A stretch of 58,439 nucleotides of DNA, taken from NCBI RefSeq assembly GCF_001623075.1, contig NZ_LMCF01000137.1, forward strand, positions 1 through 58,439, in the 5' to 3' direction. This document shows positions 57,454-58,439 of this stretch, piece by piece. Below the pieces are notes generated by a model. The model was given only the letters and a program-made list of their open reading frames with translations. It was not told the origin of the DNA and searched no databases. Position numbers and translations under genes: made by a program. Source of the stretch: Pseudovibrio sp. Ad37 (GTDB lineage Bacteria > Pseudomonadota > Alphaproteobacteria > Rhizobiales > Stappiaceae). How positions within the stretch are numbered: position 1 is the first letter of the stretch; each line of letters starts with the position of its first letter.

Positions 57454-58317
57454 TCAATCAGACAAAAGGTTTTGTGCATCCGTCATGGCGCGACCCAGAG
57501 CATTTGCAACAGCTTCCTCAATAACGTTTCCAATATCCGGATCTGTAGTTGTGATATTGCCGAACTGAATTGAGATCTCAAACTTCGGCCCTGTAGTTGC
57601 AGCAGGTGCCATAGCCGCTGGCATGCCTGGCAGGATTGGCGCAGCAGCAGCCACTGAAGGCATAGGTGCAGCAATCGCTCCGGCCACAGCTCCAATGCGA
57701 GCTGCCTTGCGAATACGGTCAGACATCCGCACCATGCGCTTCAGGTTATCGTTGTGAGCGATATAGCCACCTTCATTGGCATATTTCAGTTCCGGGCCTC
57801 GCTCACCAACCAAAAGCGGACCTGAGCGATAAGAGCCGCCAGAGGCACGGGCTTGCACGTTTTGTCCTGATCCTTTGTCTCCGCCGCTTTCGCCGCGCAT
57901 CCATTCCGGAATCATGCCAACAAGCCTGGATTTAATGTCGTCTACCATCTGCCCGACCTTGGAACTCATACCGTCCCAAAGGGTTTTGATCGCATTTTGA
58001 CCGATCTCAAACAGGTCAATTCCCGTGAACTTCTCCACGATCGTATTGATCGCGGTTGGGACGCCCATGCCCATGACTTTGAGCCAGTTGATCTCTTTGA
58101 CAAACTTACGCCAGTCAAAGTTGGTCAGCTCATCCGGCCACTTCACGGCACCAAACAACATGCCCCAGTCAACTTTGGGTATCCATCCATCCCAGGAGAA
58201 TGCCCCAAAGACTTCGGACCATTCAATGCTGGGCAGATATTTGTCCCAGCCAAGCGGCTTGATCAGAAGATGCCACGCCAGATCCCCGGCCAACATCGCC
58301 CAGCCAATTCCTGGAAT
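57454..58317 (-). pseudogene. 3' part of phage tail tape measure gene (P2 gpT family), cut by an insertion sequence
   Basis: About 287 residues of the C-terminal part remain. Blocks seen are TGIDLFEIGQNAIKTLWDGM, MIPEWMRG, GPLLVGERGPELKYANEGGY and a Pro/Ala-rich segment near PGMPAAMAPAAT. The typical large N-terminal part with coiled coil and membrane helices is missing. In-frame coding reaches back to about 58317, where sequence resembling an insertion sequence end begins and brings a stop. The full-length gene may continue beyond the window on the far side of the element, or may be lost. Confidence 0.8.
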
Positions 58318-58439
58318 GTCAATGAGCGTTCAAAATTGATCCGGCATCATCATTTAAAATTGACCCACCTTGGTTGGCACAAATCCAGCAGGCGAACAGC
58401 TCTCATCTAGCAGGTTCGTCTGCTGGCTTTGTGCCAACC
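58318..58439. mobile_element. end of an insertion sequence, probably IS21 family
   Basis: Starting TGTCAATGAGCG at 58318, the DNA carries iterated near-repeats TTCAAAATTGATCC (from 58329) and TTTAAAATTGACCC (from 58352), then CACC. Multiple short repeats inside a TGTCA-type tip are typical of IS21-family ends. Only 122 nt are inside the window, and no transposase is seen, so the family is inferred. Confidence 0.6.
58372..58439. repeat. near-perfect 26-bp inverted repeat at the right edge
   Basis: GGTTGGCACAAATCCAGCAG from 58372 and its complement ending at 58439 match at 24 of 26 positions, with a loop of about 16 nt. It lies inside the insertion sequence end and stops exactly at the window edge. 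It may be an internal hairpin terminator of the element. Confidence 0.7.

Overview
This is a chromosomal segment from an alphaproteobacterium of the Hyphomicrobiales type. The evidence is a long run of housekeeping genes in an order that I recall from Agrobacterium/Brucella relatives: pyrG-secG-tpiA / ppiD-trpD-trpC-moaC-moeA-lexA / comEC / gltX-gltA / lpxB-lpxI-lpxA-fabZ-lpxD-bamA-rseP-dxr-cdsA-uppS-frr-pyrH-tsf-rpsB / dnaE. A GTTC-N7-GTTC SOS box before lexA, typical of alphaproteobacteria, agrees with this. Moderate base composition by eye and a large biofilm-type adhesin suggest a marine, Pseudovibrio/Stappia-like lineage. That last step is inference.

Layout. (1) 1-1000: scar tissue, with an IS3-family orfA carrying an early stop and the 3' stump of a YqhD-like alcohol dehydrogenase. 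(2) 1010-1966: an ornithine cyclodeaminase/mu-crystallin family reductase. (3) 1988-13368: a complete type I secretion locus for a giant adhesin. It holds a LapG-like periplasmic cysteine protease, an HlyD-type fusion protein, a LapB-type ABC exporter, a small secreted protein of unknown function, a TolC-type outer membrane channel and a 1475-residue repeat adhesin with RTX repeats. (4) 13429-29738: core genes for nucleotide, glycolytic, tryptophan and molybdopterin metabolism, SOS control, DNA uptake, glutamyl-tRNA and citrate synthesis. (5) 29980-35744: an accessory island of nine tandem paralogues of one small exported protein family (about 150 residues, two invariant cysteines), with a GNAT acetyltransferase inside it. 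It sits between the convergent core genes gltA and lpxB. I do not recognise the family, and it is the best candidate here for an undescribed system. (6) 35921-50530: the lipid A / outer membrane / isoprenoid / translation cluster on the minus strand, with several hairpin terminators and a structured rpsB leader. (7) 50888-55114: a lipoprotein and dnaE. (8) 55249-58439: a small membrane ORF, then a P2-like phage tail module (D, X, U, a small ORF and the 3' part of the tape measure gene) cut by an insertion sequence that resembles an IS21-family end.

How parts work together. The LapG-like protease, exporter and adhesin fit the LapA/LapG scheme, in which a cell-surface adhesin is held in the outer membrane by its N-terminus and released by a periplasmic protease. 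A TAAG tetrapeptide in the adhesin N-terminal region is a possible cleavage site. No LapD-like c-di-GMP receptor is in the window. In the nine-copy array, copies 1 to 4 and copies 5 to 9 form two sequence groups. About 180 bp of upstream DNA, including the start of a group-B signal peptide, is repeated ahead of copies 3, 4 and 5. In copies 3 and 4 that signal-peptide start is a non-functional relic, so the array has grown by unequal duplication and fusion.
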